In this document: in pieces, positions 1 to 7,155 of the stretch
How positions within the stretch are numbered: position 1 is the first letter of the stretch
Layout of the letters: each line of letters begins with the position of its first letter
NCBI GenBank assembly: GCA_017880715.1
Contig: JADGRT010000031.1
Coordinates: 1 to 14,373, forward strand
Reading direction: 5' to 3'
DNA length: 14,373 nucleotides
Origin: Verrucomicrobiia bacterium
GTDB taxonomy: Bacteria; Verrucomicrobiota; Verrucomicrobiia; Limisphaerales; UBA1319
The notes under the pieces: model-generated
Told to the model about the DNA's origin: nothing
The model's input: the letters and a program-made list of their open reading frames with translations, nothing else
Databases searched by the model: none
Position numbers and translations under genes: made by a program

Positions 1-108
1 GCCTCGCCGTTTGCCATTCGGCTTTCATTTTCTCCGGGATTTGCCCCCCCGTGCGCCTGCCCATGGCGTCGCTTCCCTCCCCCAGTGTCTGAATTGCAGC
101 ATCGATAA

Positions 109-130
109 ATTGCGGATTGCGGATTGCGGA
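109..130. repeat. Heptanucleotide tandem repeat, three exact ATTGCGG copies
   Basis: Three back-to-back exact copies of ATTGCGG lie in the non-coding stretch before the first gene. The unit resembles half of the 14-base unit repeated inside leuS at 6117-6144 when read on the minus strand. Short heptamer arrays of this kind are known as dispersed repeats in several bacterial groups (the STRR repeats of cyanobacteria are the classic case). No function is evident here. Confidence 0.75.
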
Positions 131-182
131 GTATGAACTTAAGCTGCACCGACTAATGTTTTGAGGGTGCCATATTCATAAC

Positions 183-500
183 ATGAAAACCTTGCACGAT
201 CTGGTCGCGGACAAGTTGGAGCGGGCCGATGGCGCCACGCGCGAGGCGCTGCTCCGCATCCCGCTCGACAACATCGAGCGCTGGCTGGCCAATGGCCACA
301 CCGCGCCGCACCGGCTCGAACAATGGCGGCAGATGGTGCGGCGCGCGCAGGCCTCGCCGGAAGGCTTTCAGGAGTTGCTGGCCCTGCTGCGCGATGACAG
401 GGAACCCACTCAACGGCTTAAGGACTTCGCGCCTTTCGCTGGCGTGCTGACGCGGGAGGAACGTCATCAAGCTGTTTCCGAATGCGCCTACCATTTCTAA
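183..500 (+). CDS. Small hypothetical protein, possible antitoxin-like partner of a lost nucleotidyltransferase
   Basis: A 105-residue protein of unknown function, mostly helical in appearance and rich in Arg, Glu and Leu, with no signal peptide or membrane segment. It starts at ATG 183. The only purine-rich candidate RBS is GAGGG at 163-167, which is rather far away. Residues about 24-50 (LRIPLDNIERWLANGHTAPH) could fold as a helix-turn-helix, but this is only an impression. Its stop is followed immediately by a frame that looks like the C-terminus of a nucleotidyltransferase (503-604), and then by an intact MNT/HEPN pair. By position it may have been the small first gene of a two-gene addiction-type module whose second gene is now deleted. 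Open-frame quality and codon use support a real gene; the role is inferred from neighbours only. Confidence 0.6.
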   Translation: MKTLHDLVADKLERADGATREALLRIPLDNIERWLANGHTAPHRLEQWRQMVRRAQASPEGFQELLALLRDDREPTQRLKDFAPFAGVLTREERHQAVSECAYHF

Positions 501-502
501 AT

Positions 503-604
503 CTGGCCCTGGTAAAGCTGCTCGTGGGCCGACCGAAGGATTTGGACTTGCTCAGGGCTCTCCTACCGCATCAAATACCGCCTCGGCCGCGACCCGGGAA
601 GTGA
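503..604 (+). pseudogene. Probable C-terminal remnant of a nucleotidyltransferase-like (DUF6036-type) gene
   Basis: Directly after the stop of the 105-residue gene, the frame starting at 503 reads LALVKLLVGRPKDLDLLRAL and ends at TGA 602-604. This resembles the conserved tail of standalone nucleotidyltransferase-fold proteins, in which a pattern like L-x-x-K-L-x-x-G-R-x-K-D-L-x-x-x-x-A-L-L near the C-terminus is typical. There is no start codon, no catalytic GS/DxD region and only about 33 codons. The reading after LRALL no longer looks family-like, and the +1 frame stays open to TGA 612-614, so a frameshift is possible. The simplest explanation is an internal deletion that removed most of the gene. 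The family assignment is from memory of the motif, not from a search. Confidence 0.4.
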
Positions 605-641
605 GGAAGAATGAGGATTGCAGGCTGAGGCGGTTTGCGTG

Positions 642-965
642 ATGATAAATGCCATGAGCGTCGCTGAATTGCACATTCAGATTGACCGCGAGAAGATCGC
701 GGAGTTTTGTCGCGCGCGCGGCATCCGCAAGTTGAGCTTGTTTGGTTCGGTGTTGCGAGGTGACTTCGATCCTGCGCGCAGCGACGTGGACGTGCTGGCG
801 GAATTGCTGCCCTCCGCGCGGCCTGGCTGGGAGTTCTTCGGCTGGCATGAGGACCTTGCCCCGATCATCGGTCGCAAGGTGGACCTGCACACTCCCAACA
901 GTTTGAGCCCGTATTTCCGCGACGAAGTGTTGCGGGAAGCAATGACGGTGTATGAGCAGGCATGA
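642..965 (+). CDS. mntA: MNT-type minimal nucleotidyltransferase (MntA-like antitoxin)
   Basis: A 107-residue minimal nucleotidyltransferase. The catalytic signature is visible as GS at residues 35-36 (FGSVLRGDF context), SDVD with Asp48 and Asp50, and a third acidic residue in the KVDLHTP segment (Asp81). The family's usual spacing is GS-X10-DXD; here there are eleven residues between GS and DVD, a common variant. In characterised MntA/HepT pairs this enzyme transfers AMP from ATP onto a tyrosine of the HEPN toxin and so silences it. I chose ATG 642 because GAGG lies at 627-630. ATG 654 (MSVAEL) is an alternative, and a TTG at 618 would extend it to 115 residues. The stop overlaps the start of the HEPN gene by 14 bases, implying translational coupling. 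Identification as the antitoxin half is strong from motif plus context. Confidence 0.85.
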   Translation: MINAMSVAELHIQIDREKIAEFCRARGIRKLSLFGSVLRGDFDPARSDVDVLAELLPSARPGWEFFGWHEDLAPIIGRKVDLHTPNSLSPYFRDEVLREAMTVYEQA

Positions 966-1311
966 TCCCACAGTGACGCTGCGGCAGGTCGCCGATTATG
1001 CGCGGCGGGCACAGGAGCTTTGCATCCAGAACACGTTCACGGGGATGCTGACCGACTGGCAAAAGCGGGCGGCATTCGAACGCGTGATGGAAGTCCTGGG
1101 CGAGGCGGTGAAACGGCTGCCGCCAGACTTGACGGCCCGCTATCCGGCTGTGGATTGGCGCGGCATCGCCGGAATGCGTGACCGGGTCAGCCATGGTTAT
1201 GACGCGATTGATTACGGTTTGCTGTGGCAGGCGGTGGAAACGCGTGTGCCCGGATTGCTCATCACGGTCGAGCAGATGCTCAAAGATTTGCAGCCGGGCC
1301 AATCCCAATAA
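952..1311 (+). CDS. hepT: HEPN-domain (HepT-like, DUF86) ribonuclease toxin
   Basis: A 119-residue all-helical protein carrying the RX4HXY motif RDRVSHGY at residues 76-83, the active-site signature of HEPN ribonucleases. The helix before it (FERVMEVLGEAVKRL) and the segment YPAVDWRGIAGM just upstream are typical of the DUF86/HepT family, in which the protein cleaves RNA as a toxin unless its motif tyrosine (Tyr83 here) is AMPylated by the cognate MntA. Length is normal for the family. The start ATG 952 lies inside the end of mntA, so the two are almost certainly translated from one message. Both catalytic residues (Arg76, His81) and the modifiable tyrosine are intact, so the module looks functional. 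About 200 bases with no recognisable gene separate it from the converging clpB end. Confidence 0.87.
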   Translation: MSRHDPTVTLRQVADYARRAQELCIQNTFTGMLTDWQKRAAFERVMEVLGEAVKRLPPDLTARYPAVDWRGIAGMRDRVSHGYDAIDYGLLWQAVETRVPGLLITVEQMLKDLQPGQSQ

Positions 1312-1511
1312 CGCCAATTCGCCCAGATCCTCCACGCCACACCAGGCGGTCGTCTCGAAGCATTGCTCCTCCGCTTGGATCAACAACGCCGCACCATTCG
1401 CCCTGAACCTGCCGTCACATCCCTACCAACTTTATGTTGCACCTGCAACAAAAGGTTGTCTTGACGTCGCTCGAGCCGAGATCGATGGCCGTCATGCGCC
1501 GGTCCTGAGTT

Positions 1512-4127
1512 TTATCGGTCCGTCTTCGATTCGAAGGTCAGCTCGCCTTTCTTGAAGCCCACGGTGACACGGCTGTTATCGACCACCTCGCCCGCCAGGA
1601 TTTTGCGCGACAACGCCGTTTCGAGATGGCGCTGGAGATAGCGTTTGAGCGGCCGGGCGCCATAGACCGGATCGTACCCCTCCCGCGCGATGTATTCCCG
1701 GGCGGCATCGCTCAGCTCGAGTTCCACCCGGCGATCCGCCAGCCGCAGCCGCAATTGGTTCAATAGCAGATCGACGATCTTTTCGATATCCGCCAGCGTG
1801 AGCGGTTTGAACAGCACGATCTCGTCCACGCGATTTAGAAACTCGGGCCGGAAATGCGCGCGCAATTCGCTCATGACTTTCTGCCGGATACGCTCGTCGA
1901 TCTCGCCCCGCTCGCTGGCGTTTTCGATCAGATGCGGGCTGCCAATGTTCGAGGTCATGACCACGATCGTGTTCCGGAAATTCACCGTGCGTCCCTGATT
2001 GTCGGTAAGCCGGCCATCATCCAGAATCTGAAGGAAGACATTGAACACGTCCGGGTGCGCCTTCTCGATTTCATCGAACAACACCACCGCGTAAGGCCGC
2101 CGCCGCACGGCCTCGGTCAATTGCCCGCCTTCGTCGTAGCCCACATACCCGGGCGGCGCGCCAATCAGCCGGGCCACCGCGTGTTTCTCCATGTACTCGC
2201 TCATGTCGATGCGCACGATGTTCTCCTCGCTGTCAAACAACGACTCGGCAATCGCCCGCGCCAGCTCGGTCTTGCCCACGCCGGTGGGCCCCAGGAATAA
2301 AAAGGAACCGATCGGACGTTTCGGGTCCTTGAGTCCGGACCGTGCCCGAATGACGGCGTCGGCCACGGCCTGCACTGCTTCGTCCTGGCCGATGACTCGC
2401 TGATGCAGAATCTGGTCCAGCCGCAAGAGCTTTTCCTTTTCGCCTTCCAGCAAGCGGGAGACCGGAATACCCGTCCACCGCGCGACCACGTCGGCCACTT
2501 CGTCGGCCGTGACTTCCTCCTGCAACAGCGGTGTGCCGCCTTGGCCGGAGTGTATGCGGGTTTCCATCTCCTTGAGCTGCCCTTCCAATTGCGGCAGCTT
2601 GCCGTATTTCATCTCGGCGGTGCGGGCCAAGTCGCCTTTTCGTTGGGCCACCTCAATTTCGTTGCGGACCACTTCAATCGCGTTGCGCAGTCCCTGCACG
2701 TCTTCAATGACCTTTTTTTCGTTGCTCCATTGGGCCTTTAGGGCGTCCCGCTCGCTTCTGAGCTCGGCAATCTCCTTTTCCAACGCGGCCAAACGGTCGC
2801 GCGACGCCTGGTCCTTCTCCTTGCGCAGCGCTTCGCGTTCGATCTCCAATTGCAGCAGACGGCGCTCCAGCACTTCCAGCTCCTCGGGCATGCTCTCCAT
2901 TTCGGTCCGCAATTTGGCCGCCGATTCGTCAATCAGATCGATGGCCTTGTCGGGCAGAAACCGGTCGGCAATATAGCGCTGCGACAACTGGGCCGCCGCG
3001 ACCAGAGCGGCATCCTGGATGCGCACGCCGTGATGCAGTTCGTAACGTTCCCGGAGACCGCGCAGAATGGAAATGGTGTCCTCCACACTCGGTTCGTTGA
3101 CCAGGACGGGCTGAAATCGGCGTTCCAGCGCCGCGTCTTTCTCAATGTTTTTTCGGTATTCATCCAGCGTGGTAGCGCCGATGCAATGCAGCTCGCCACG
3201 GGCCAGCATGGGCTTGAGCATGTTGCCCGCGTCCATGGCCCCTTCCGCCTTTCCCGCGCCGACGATGGTGTGGATTTCATCGATAAACAGAATGACCTGG
3301 CCGTGCGCCTTGGCCACCTCCTGCATGACGGCCTTGAGGCGTTCCTCGAATTCACCGCGGAATTTCGCGCCGGCAATCAAGCTGCCCATATCCAGGGCGA
3401 CAATGCGCTTTTCCTTGAGGCTGTCCGGCACATCGCCCGCGACAATGCGCCGGGCCAGGCCCTCGACGATGGCCGTCTTGCCAACGCCCGGCTCGCCGAT
3501 GAGGACCGGATTGTTCTTGGTGCGGCGCGAAAGGACCTGGGTGCAACGCCGGATCTCGTTGTCGCGGCCAATGACGGGATCCAGCTTGTTCTGCTGGGCC
3601 AGCCGGGTGAGATCCCGCCCGTATTTTTCGAGCGCCTCGTAGGTGGCCTCCGGATTGGCGCTGGTCACGCGCTGATTGCCCCGAACTTCAGTCAGGGCCT
3701 GGAGAAACGCGTCGCGCGTCAGAGACAGCGCCTTGAAAACCTTGCCGATGGGCGAGGTGGCGGGCTCGGCGAACATGGCCAGCAGTAAATGTTCGACACT
3801 GACATATTCATCCTTGAGCTTGCGGGCCTCGTCCTGGGCTCGAACCAGGATCCCGTTGAGCCGCTGAGTCACATTAAGCCCGGTGCCGGTCTGGGTATCG
3901 CCGCTGACGCGCGGCAGCCGCGAGATTTCTTCCGCCAGCCGGGCCTGGAGCAGATCCGGCGAGATGCGCGCCTTTTCGATGAGGCGCGGCACCAGCCCGC
4001 CTTCCTGTTCCATCAGGGCCAGGGCCAAATGCTCCACATCGACCGCCTGCTGCTGATTGCGGGTGGCGATGCTCTGCGCTTCGGTCAATGCCGACTGCGA
4101 TTTCTCCGTAAATTTATTCAGGTCCAT
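1512..4127 (-). CDS. clpB: ATP-dependent disaggregase ClpB
   Basis: Hsp100 chaperone that, with DnaK, extracts and refolds polypeptides from aggregates in the cytosol, threading them through a hexameric pore. The 871 residues match the family's usual 850-870. Visible in order: Clp N-domain (1-145, two repeats), AAA1 with Walker A GEPGVGKT at 211-218 and Walker B FIDE at 281-284, Arg finger region ALERRF about 333-338, a long coiled-coil middle domain about 405-530 that separates ClpB from ClpA/ClpC, AAA2 with Walker A GPTGVGKT at 613-620 and Walker B VVLFDE at 681-686, then the C-terminal domain with PVYGARPLKRYLQ. The substrate-threading tyrosine loop GYVGYDEGG is present in AAA2 (about 660-668). 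There is no ClpP-binding loop motif in sight, as expected. Start ATG at 4127 follows a good AAAGGA. It lies 40 bases after leuS, probably in the same operon. No HrcA-type CIRCE operator is visible in the short gap. Confidence 0.98.
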   Translation of the reverse strand: MDLNKFTEKSQSALTEAQSIATRNQQQAVDVEHLALALMEQEGGLVPRLIEKARISPDLLQARLAEEISRLPRVSGDTQTGTGLNVTQRLNGILVRAQDEARKLKDEYVSVEHLLLAMFAEPATSPIGKVFKALSLTRDAFLQALTEVRGNQRVTSANPEATYEALEKYGRDLTRLAQQNKLDPVIGRDNEIRRCTQVLSRRTKNNPVLIGEPGVGKTAIVEGLARRIVAGDVPDSLKEKRIVALDMGSLIAGAKFRGEFEERLKAVMQEVAKAHGQVILFIDEIHTIVGAGKAEGAMDAGNMLKPMLARGELHCIGATTLDEYRKNIEKDAALERRFQPVLVNEPSVEDTISILRGLRERYELHHGVRIQDAALVAAAQLSQRYIADRFLPDKAIDLIDESAAKLRTEMESMPEELEVLERRLLQLEIEREALRKEKDQASRDRLAALEKEIAELRSERDALKAQWSNEKKVIEDVQGLRNAIEVVRNEIEVAQRKGDLARTAEMKYGKLPQLEGQLKEMETRIHSGQGGTPLLQEEVTADEVADVVARWTGIPVSRLLEGEKEKLLRLDQILHQRVIGQDEAVQAVADAVIRARSGLKDPKRPIGSFLFLGPTGVGKTELARAIAESLFDSEENIVRIDMSEYMEKHAVARLIGAPPGYVGYDEGGQLTEAVRRRPYAVVLFDEIEKAHPDVFNVFLQILDDGRLTDNQGRTVNFRNTIVVMTSNIGSPHLIENASERGEIDERIRQKVMSELRAHFRPEFLNRVDEIVLFKPLTLADIEKIVDLLLNQLRLRLADRRVELELSDAAREYIAREGYDPVYGARPLKRYLQRHLETALSRKILAGEVVDNSRVTVGFKKGELTFESKTDR

Positions 4128-4134
4128 AACGATA

Positions 4135-4140
4135 TCCTTT
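4135..4140 (-). promoter_or_regulatory. Ribosome binding site of clpB
   Basis: On the minus strand AAAGGA lies seven bases before the clpB ATG. It fixes the clpB start and is the clearest Shine-Dalgarno sequence in the window; most other genes here lack one. Confidence 0.7.
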
Positions 4141-4167
4141 GTTCCAGACCACGCAAAAGATCAATGG

Positions 4168-7026
4168 TTAGGCCACCGCGATATTCACGATTTTTTTCGG
4201 CACCACGATTACCTTCTTGATGGTCTTGCCTTCCAGAAAGGGTTTGATTTGTTCGTTGGCCAGGGCGGCGGCTTCAATTTGCGCCGGGGTGGCGTCCGCC
4301 GGCACGGAAATGCGGCCGCGGACCTTGCCGTTGATCTGTACCGGCATTTCGATCACGTCCTCGATTAGCAGCCGGGGGTCAAACCGCGGCCAGGGCGCAT
4401 ACGCCAAATCCAAGGCCCAGCCGGCCAGGTCCAAAGTCTTAGCCGGACTTTCGGCTTTCGCTGGCGGCTGTCGGTTCGAAGCCTTGGGCAGCCAGCTCCA
4501 TAATTCTTCGGCGAGGTGCGGGGCAAATGGTTGCAGCAGGGCCAGAAAATCGCGCATCACGGCCACCGGTTTCACCGGCCAGCCGATGGCGTCATTGACG
4601 AACATCATGAGCGCCGAGATGGCGATGTTGAAGCGCAAACGGTCCAGGTCCTCCGTGACTTTCTTAATGCAGGTATGCAGCGCTTTGAGTTGAGCGGGGG
4701 TGGCGGCGACGTCCTGGATGGCCGCGCTGAGCCGGAGCCTGGCCAGTAATTCCCCATGCTGGTGCGCGGCCGCGGTGGTCATGGCTTGTTCGAATTCGGT
4801 TTCGCTCGCTTCGTCCACGAACAAACGCCAGACCCGCCCCAGGAAGCGATAGACGCCTTCGACGCCGCGCGTGTTCCAGGGTTTGACCATTTCCAGGGGG
4901 CCCATGAACATTTCGTAGAGGCGGAAGGCATCGGCGCCGTACTCCTGGAGAATGTCGTCGGGATTGATCACATTGCCGCGCGACTTCGACATTTTCTGTC
5001 CATCCTCGCCCAGGATCAGTCCCTGGTTCACCAATTTGAAGAACGGCTCGGGCGTGGAGACACAGCCCAGATCGAACAGCACCTTATGCCAAAACCGGGC
5101 ATAAAGCAGGTGCAAAACCGCGTGCTCGGTGCCGCCCACATACAAGTCCACGCCCGCCGTCGCGGGCTTGACACTTGACACTTGACACTTGGAACTTCCC
5201 ATCCAATACGCTTCCGCCTTTCCGCCAACAAACGCCTGGGCATTCTGCGAATCGAGAAACCGAAGATAGTACCAGCAACTGCCGGCCCATTGCGGCATGG
5301 TGTTGGTTTCGCGCCGCGAGCCATCGGGCAGGTTGACCCAATCCCGAGCGCGCGCCAGGGGCGGCTCGCCATCAGGCGTGGGTTTGTAATCCGTCATCGG
5401 CGGCGGCACCAGGGGCAATGCATTCTCCGGCAGCGCCTCGTGGCAGAGATTGCCTTGGGAGTCCCTTTTCCAAACGATCGGGAATGGTTCGCCCCAATAG
5501 CGCTGGCGGCTGAAAAGCCAGTCGCGCAGCTTGTAATTAATCATCGTGCGGCCGACACCCTTGGCTTCGAGCCAGGCGGAGATTTTCTTTTTCGCCTCCG
5601 GGGTCGGCAGCCCCGAGATGAATCCGGAATTGACGCTGGTGCCGTCGTCCACAAACCCGATGGAATCCCTGCCTTCCGGCGCCTGGACCACGAGGCGGAC
5701 CGGCAGGTTGAATTTTTGGGCGAACGCCAGGTCGCGGGTGTCATGCGCGGGCACGGCCATGATGGCCCCGGTGCCGTAGCTGATCAGGACATAGTCGGCG
5801 ATCCAGATGGGGATTTTCTCGCCATTAACGGGATTGGTGGCGTAGGCGCCGGTAAAGACACCGGTTTTTTCCTTGGCCAATTCGGTGCGTTCCAGGTCGC
5901 TCTTGCCCGCGGCATAAGCGCGATAGGCGGCGATGGCGGAGGGCGGATGGCTGACGGCGGATTGATTTTGTCCCTTCCACGCGTCCGGCGTGTTGGCTGG
6001 CCACTCGGACGGGGCGATTTGATCGACCAGTTTGTGCTCGGGTGCCAGCACCATGTAAGTGGCGCCGAAGAGCGTGTCCGGACGCGTCGTAAAAACGCGA
6101 ATGCGCTTGGCGGCGTCCGCCATTCGCAATCCGCCATTCGCAATCTCAAACTCCACTTCCGCTCCTTCGCTGCGGCCGATCCAATTCCGCTGCATTTCCT
6201 TGAGGGAATCGGACCAGTCCACGAGATCGAGATCGCGCAAGAGTCGTTCCGCGTAGGCGGTGATGCGGAGCATCCATTGCCGCATCGGCTTGCGAATGAC
6301 GGTATGCCCTTTGGCGGTCCACTCTTCCACTTCCTCGTTGGCCAGCACGGTGCCAAGATCAGGCGACCAGTTCACGGGCGCTTCCGCGACAAAGGCCAGG
6401 CGTTGGTTGTCGCGGTAGGCACGTTGTTCGTTTTCGGTTTTCAGTTCCGGCGGACAGGCCAGGGTTTCGATGGGTTCGGCCCGGTTCGTCGCGGGATTGA
6501 ACCAGGAGTTGTAAAGCTTGAGGAAAATCCACTGAGTCCATTTGAAATACCCGGGATCGGTGGTATCGACTTCGCGGCTCCAGTCGTAGCTGAAGCCCAG
6601 GGATTGGATTTGGCGTTTGAAATTAGCGATGTTCGTCTCGGTGGTTTTACGCGGGTGCTGGCCGGTCTTGATGGCGTATTGCTCCGCCGGCAGACCAAAG
6701 GCGTCCCAGCCCATCGGGTGCAGCACGTTGAATCCGCAGGCGCGCCGGTAACGCGCCAGGATGTCGGTGGCGGTGTAACCTTCCGGATGGCCGACATGGA
6801 GGCCAGCGCCGGAAGGGTAAGGGAACATGTCGAGGATATAGTACTTGGGTGGCAGCTCGGCGGTGCTGGGGGCTCGGCCGCCCAGGCCATGACGTTGCGC
6901 GAAAGGGTGTTCCGGCGGCAGCGTTTCGCCCGGGTTCCAGGCCCGAAAGGTCTGCTGCCGGTCCCAGAACTGCTGCCACTTGGGCTCAATTAAATCGAAG
7001 GGATACTGTTTTCGCGTATTCGACAT
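4168..7026 (-). CDS. leuS: Leucyl-tRNA synthetase with several repeat-derived insertions
   Basis: Charges tRNA-Leu with leucine in the cytosol and edits misacylated tRNA. All signatures are intact: the HIGH-type box HVGH at residues 77-80 within PYPSGAGLHVGH, the CP1 editing domain with TTRPDT at 313-318 and GTGAIMAVPAHD (Asp429), the KMSKS loop at 678-682, and the C-terminal tRNA-binding tail ending KKVIVVPKKIVNI. The 952 residues are clearly longer than the roughly 860 of the Escherichia coli enzyme. The excess falls in discrete blocks: about 28 residues at 32-60 before the catalytic core, EIANGGLRMADAA near 294-306, QSAVSHPPSAI near 355-365, SSKCQVSSVK near 611-620 and a Pro/Ala-rich stretch near 848-863. 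Four of these coincide with heptamer-periodic DNA. ATG 7026 is the first start before the conserved YPFDLIEPKWQQFW; no Shine-Dalgarno is evident. clpB follows 40 bases downstream on the same strand. Confidence 0.97.
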   Translation of the reverse strand: MSNTRKQYPFDLIEPKWQQFWDRQQTFRAWNPGETLPPEHPFAQRHGLGGRAPSTAELPPKYYILDMFPYPSGAGLHVGHPEGYTATDILARYRRACGFNVLHPMGWDAFGLPAEQYAIKTGQHPRKTTETNIANFKRQIQSLGFSYDWSREVDTTDPGYFKWTQWIFLKLYNSWFNPATNRAEPIETLACPPELKTENEQRAYRDNQRLAFVAEAPVNWSPDLGTVLANEEVEEWTAKGHTVIRKPMRQWMLRITAYAERLLRDLDLVDWSDSLKEMQRNWIGRSEGAEVEFEIANGGLRMADAAKRIRVFTTRPDTLFGATYMVLAPEHKLVDQIAPSEWPANTPDAWKGQNQSAVSHPPSAIAAYRAYAAGKSDLERTELAKEKTGVFTGAYATNPVNGEKIPIWIADYVLISYGTGAIMAVPAHDTRDLAFAQKFNLPVRLVVQAPEGRDSIGFVDDGTSVNSGFISGLPTPEAKKKISAWLEAKGVGRTMINYKLRDWLFSRQRYWGEPFPIVWKRDSQGNLCHEALPENALPLVPPPMTDYKPTPDGEPPLARARDWVNLPDGSRRETNTMPQWAGSCWYYLRFLDSQNAQAFVGGKAEAYWMGSSKCQVSSVKPATAGVDLYVGGTEHAVLHLLYARFWHKVLFDLGCVSTPEPFFKLVNQGLILGEDGQKMSKSRGNVINPDDILQEYGADAFRLYEMFMGPLEMVKPWNTRGVEGVYRFLGRVWRLFVDEASETEFEQAMTTAAAHQHGELLARLRLSAAIQDVAATPAQLKALHTCIKKVTEDLDRLRFNIAISALMMFVNDAIGWPVKPVAVMRDFLALLQPFAPHLAEELWSWLPKASNRQPPAKAESPAKTLDLAGWALDLAYAPWPRFDPRLLIEDVIEMPVQINGKVRGRISVPADATPAQIEAAALANEQIKPFLEGKTIKKVIVVPKKIVNIAVA
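4446..4480. repeat. Degenerate heptamer series inside leuS (C-terminal insertion)
   Basis: The plus strand can be cut into five 7-base units, GACTTTC, GGCTTTC, GCTGGCG, GCTGTCG, GTTCGAA. The first two agree well and the rest only partly. It encodes about residues 849-860 of LeuRS, a Pro/Ala-rich stretch absent from the E. coli enzyme. This is the weakest of the four leuS repeats. Confidence 0.3.
5167..5194. repeat. Heptamer tandem repeat CTTGACA inside leuS
   Basis: Three exact copies of CTTGACA followed by CTTGGAA. Read on the coding (minus) strand they give SSKCQVSSVK at residues 611-620 of LeuRS. The insertion lies between the WM segment and VDLYVGG, where E. coli LeuRS goes straight from YWLP to VDIYIGG. 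Confidence 0.85.
5931..5965. repeat. Degenerate heptamer repeat inside leuS editing domain
   Basis: Five consecutive 7-base units, CGATGGC, GGAGGGC, GGATGGC, TGACGGC, GGATTGA, share a common phase and a GGC ending. They encode the QSAVSHPPSAI segment (residues about 355-365) in the CP1 editing domain, a region with no counterpart in E. coli LeuRS. Confidence 0.6.
6117..6144. repeat. Tandem duplication of a 14-base unit inside leuS
   Basis: Two exact adjacent copies of CCGCCATTCGCAAT. On the coding strand they give the EIANGGLRMADAA stretch at the start of the CP1 editing domain. The complementary unit ATTGCGAATGGCGG is a 7+7 variant of the ATTGCGG heptamer found between genes at 109-130. Confidence 0.85.
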
Positions 7027-7034
7027 AGCGCTGG

Positions 7035-7063
7035 ATATTGCGAAAACCGCCGCTCTTGGGCAA
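7035..7063 (-). promoter_or_regulatory. Weak candidate promoter of leuS
   Basis: On the minus strand TTGCCC (7063-7058), a 17-base spacer and CAATAT (7040-7035) sit just before the leuS ATG, so transcription would begin almost at the start codon. This would fit the missing Shine-Dalgarno, but both boxes are poor matches. Confidence 0.2.
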
Positions 7064-7124
7064 TGGCAGAATGAGCCGCCGTTCTTTTCCCTTTCTCGTT
7101 CGGCCCTTTTTCTTCAAGCTCAGG

Positions 7125-7150
7125 GCGGTGAAGCGCATGCCCTTCACCGC
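7125..7150. repeat. Perfect 9-bp inverted repeat in the Nudix gene leader
   Basis: GCGGTGAAG (7125-7133) and CTTCACCGC (7142-7150) are exact reverse complements with an 8-base loop. The hairpin ends five bases before the Nudix ATG. In RNA it would cover the place where a ribosome binding site should be; none is otherwise visible. It could instead be a binding site in the leuS/Nudix divergent region. Confidence 0.6.
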
Positions 7151-7155
7151 ACAAC

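Noticed and set aside
1..64. Possible N-terminus of a minus-strand gene leaving the window (ATG at 64)
   Set aside because: Only 21 codons are visible, with no RBS or recognisable motif.
1312..1511. Gap between hepT and clpB, including a small hairpin GTTGCA-CC-TGCAAC at 1436-1449
   Set aside because: No gene fragment was recognised. The hairpin lacks a strong stem or a following T-run on the clpB strand, so I do not call it a terminator.
2850..3788. A 312-codon open frame on the plus strand
   Set aside because: Antisense to the intact AAA1 and middle domain of clpB; no family features.
5167..6144. Regularly repeated short units that might suggest a CRISPR array
   Set aside because: The units are tandem 7- or 14-mers without spacers and lie inside an intact leuS frame.
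5182..6993. A 603-codon open frame on the plus strand
   Set aside because: It lies wholly antisense to leuS, has no recognisable domain, and is the usual by-product of GC-rich codon use opposite a real gene.
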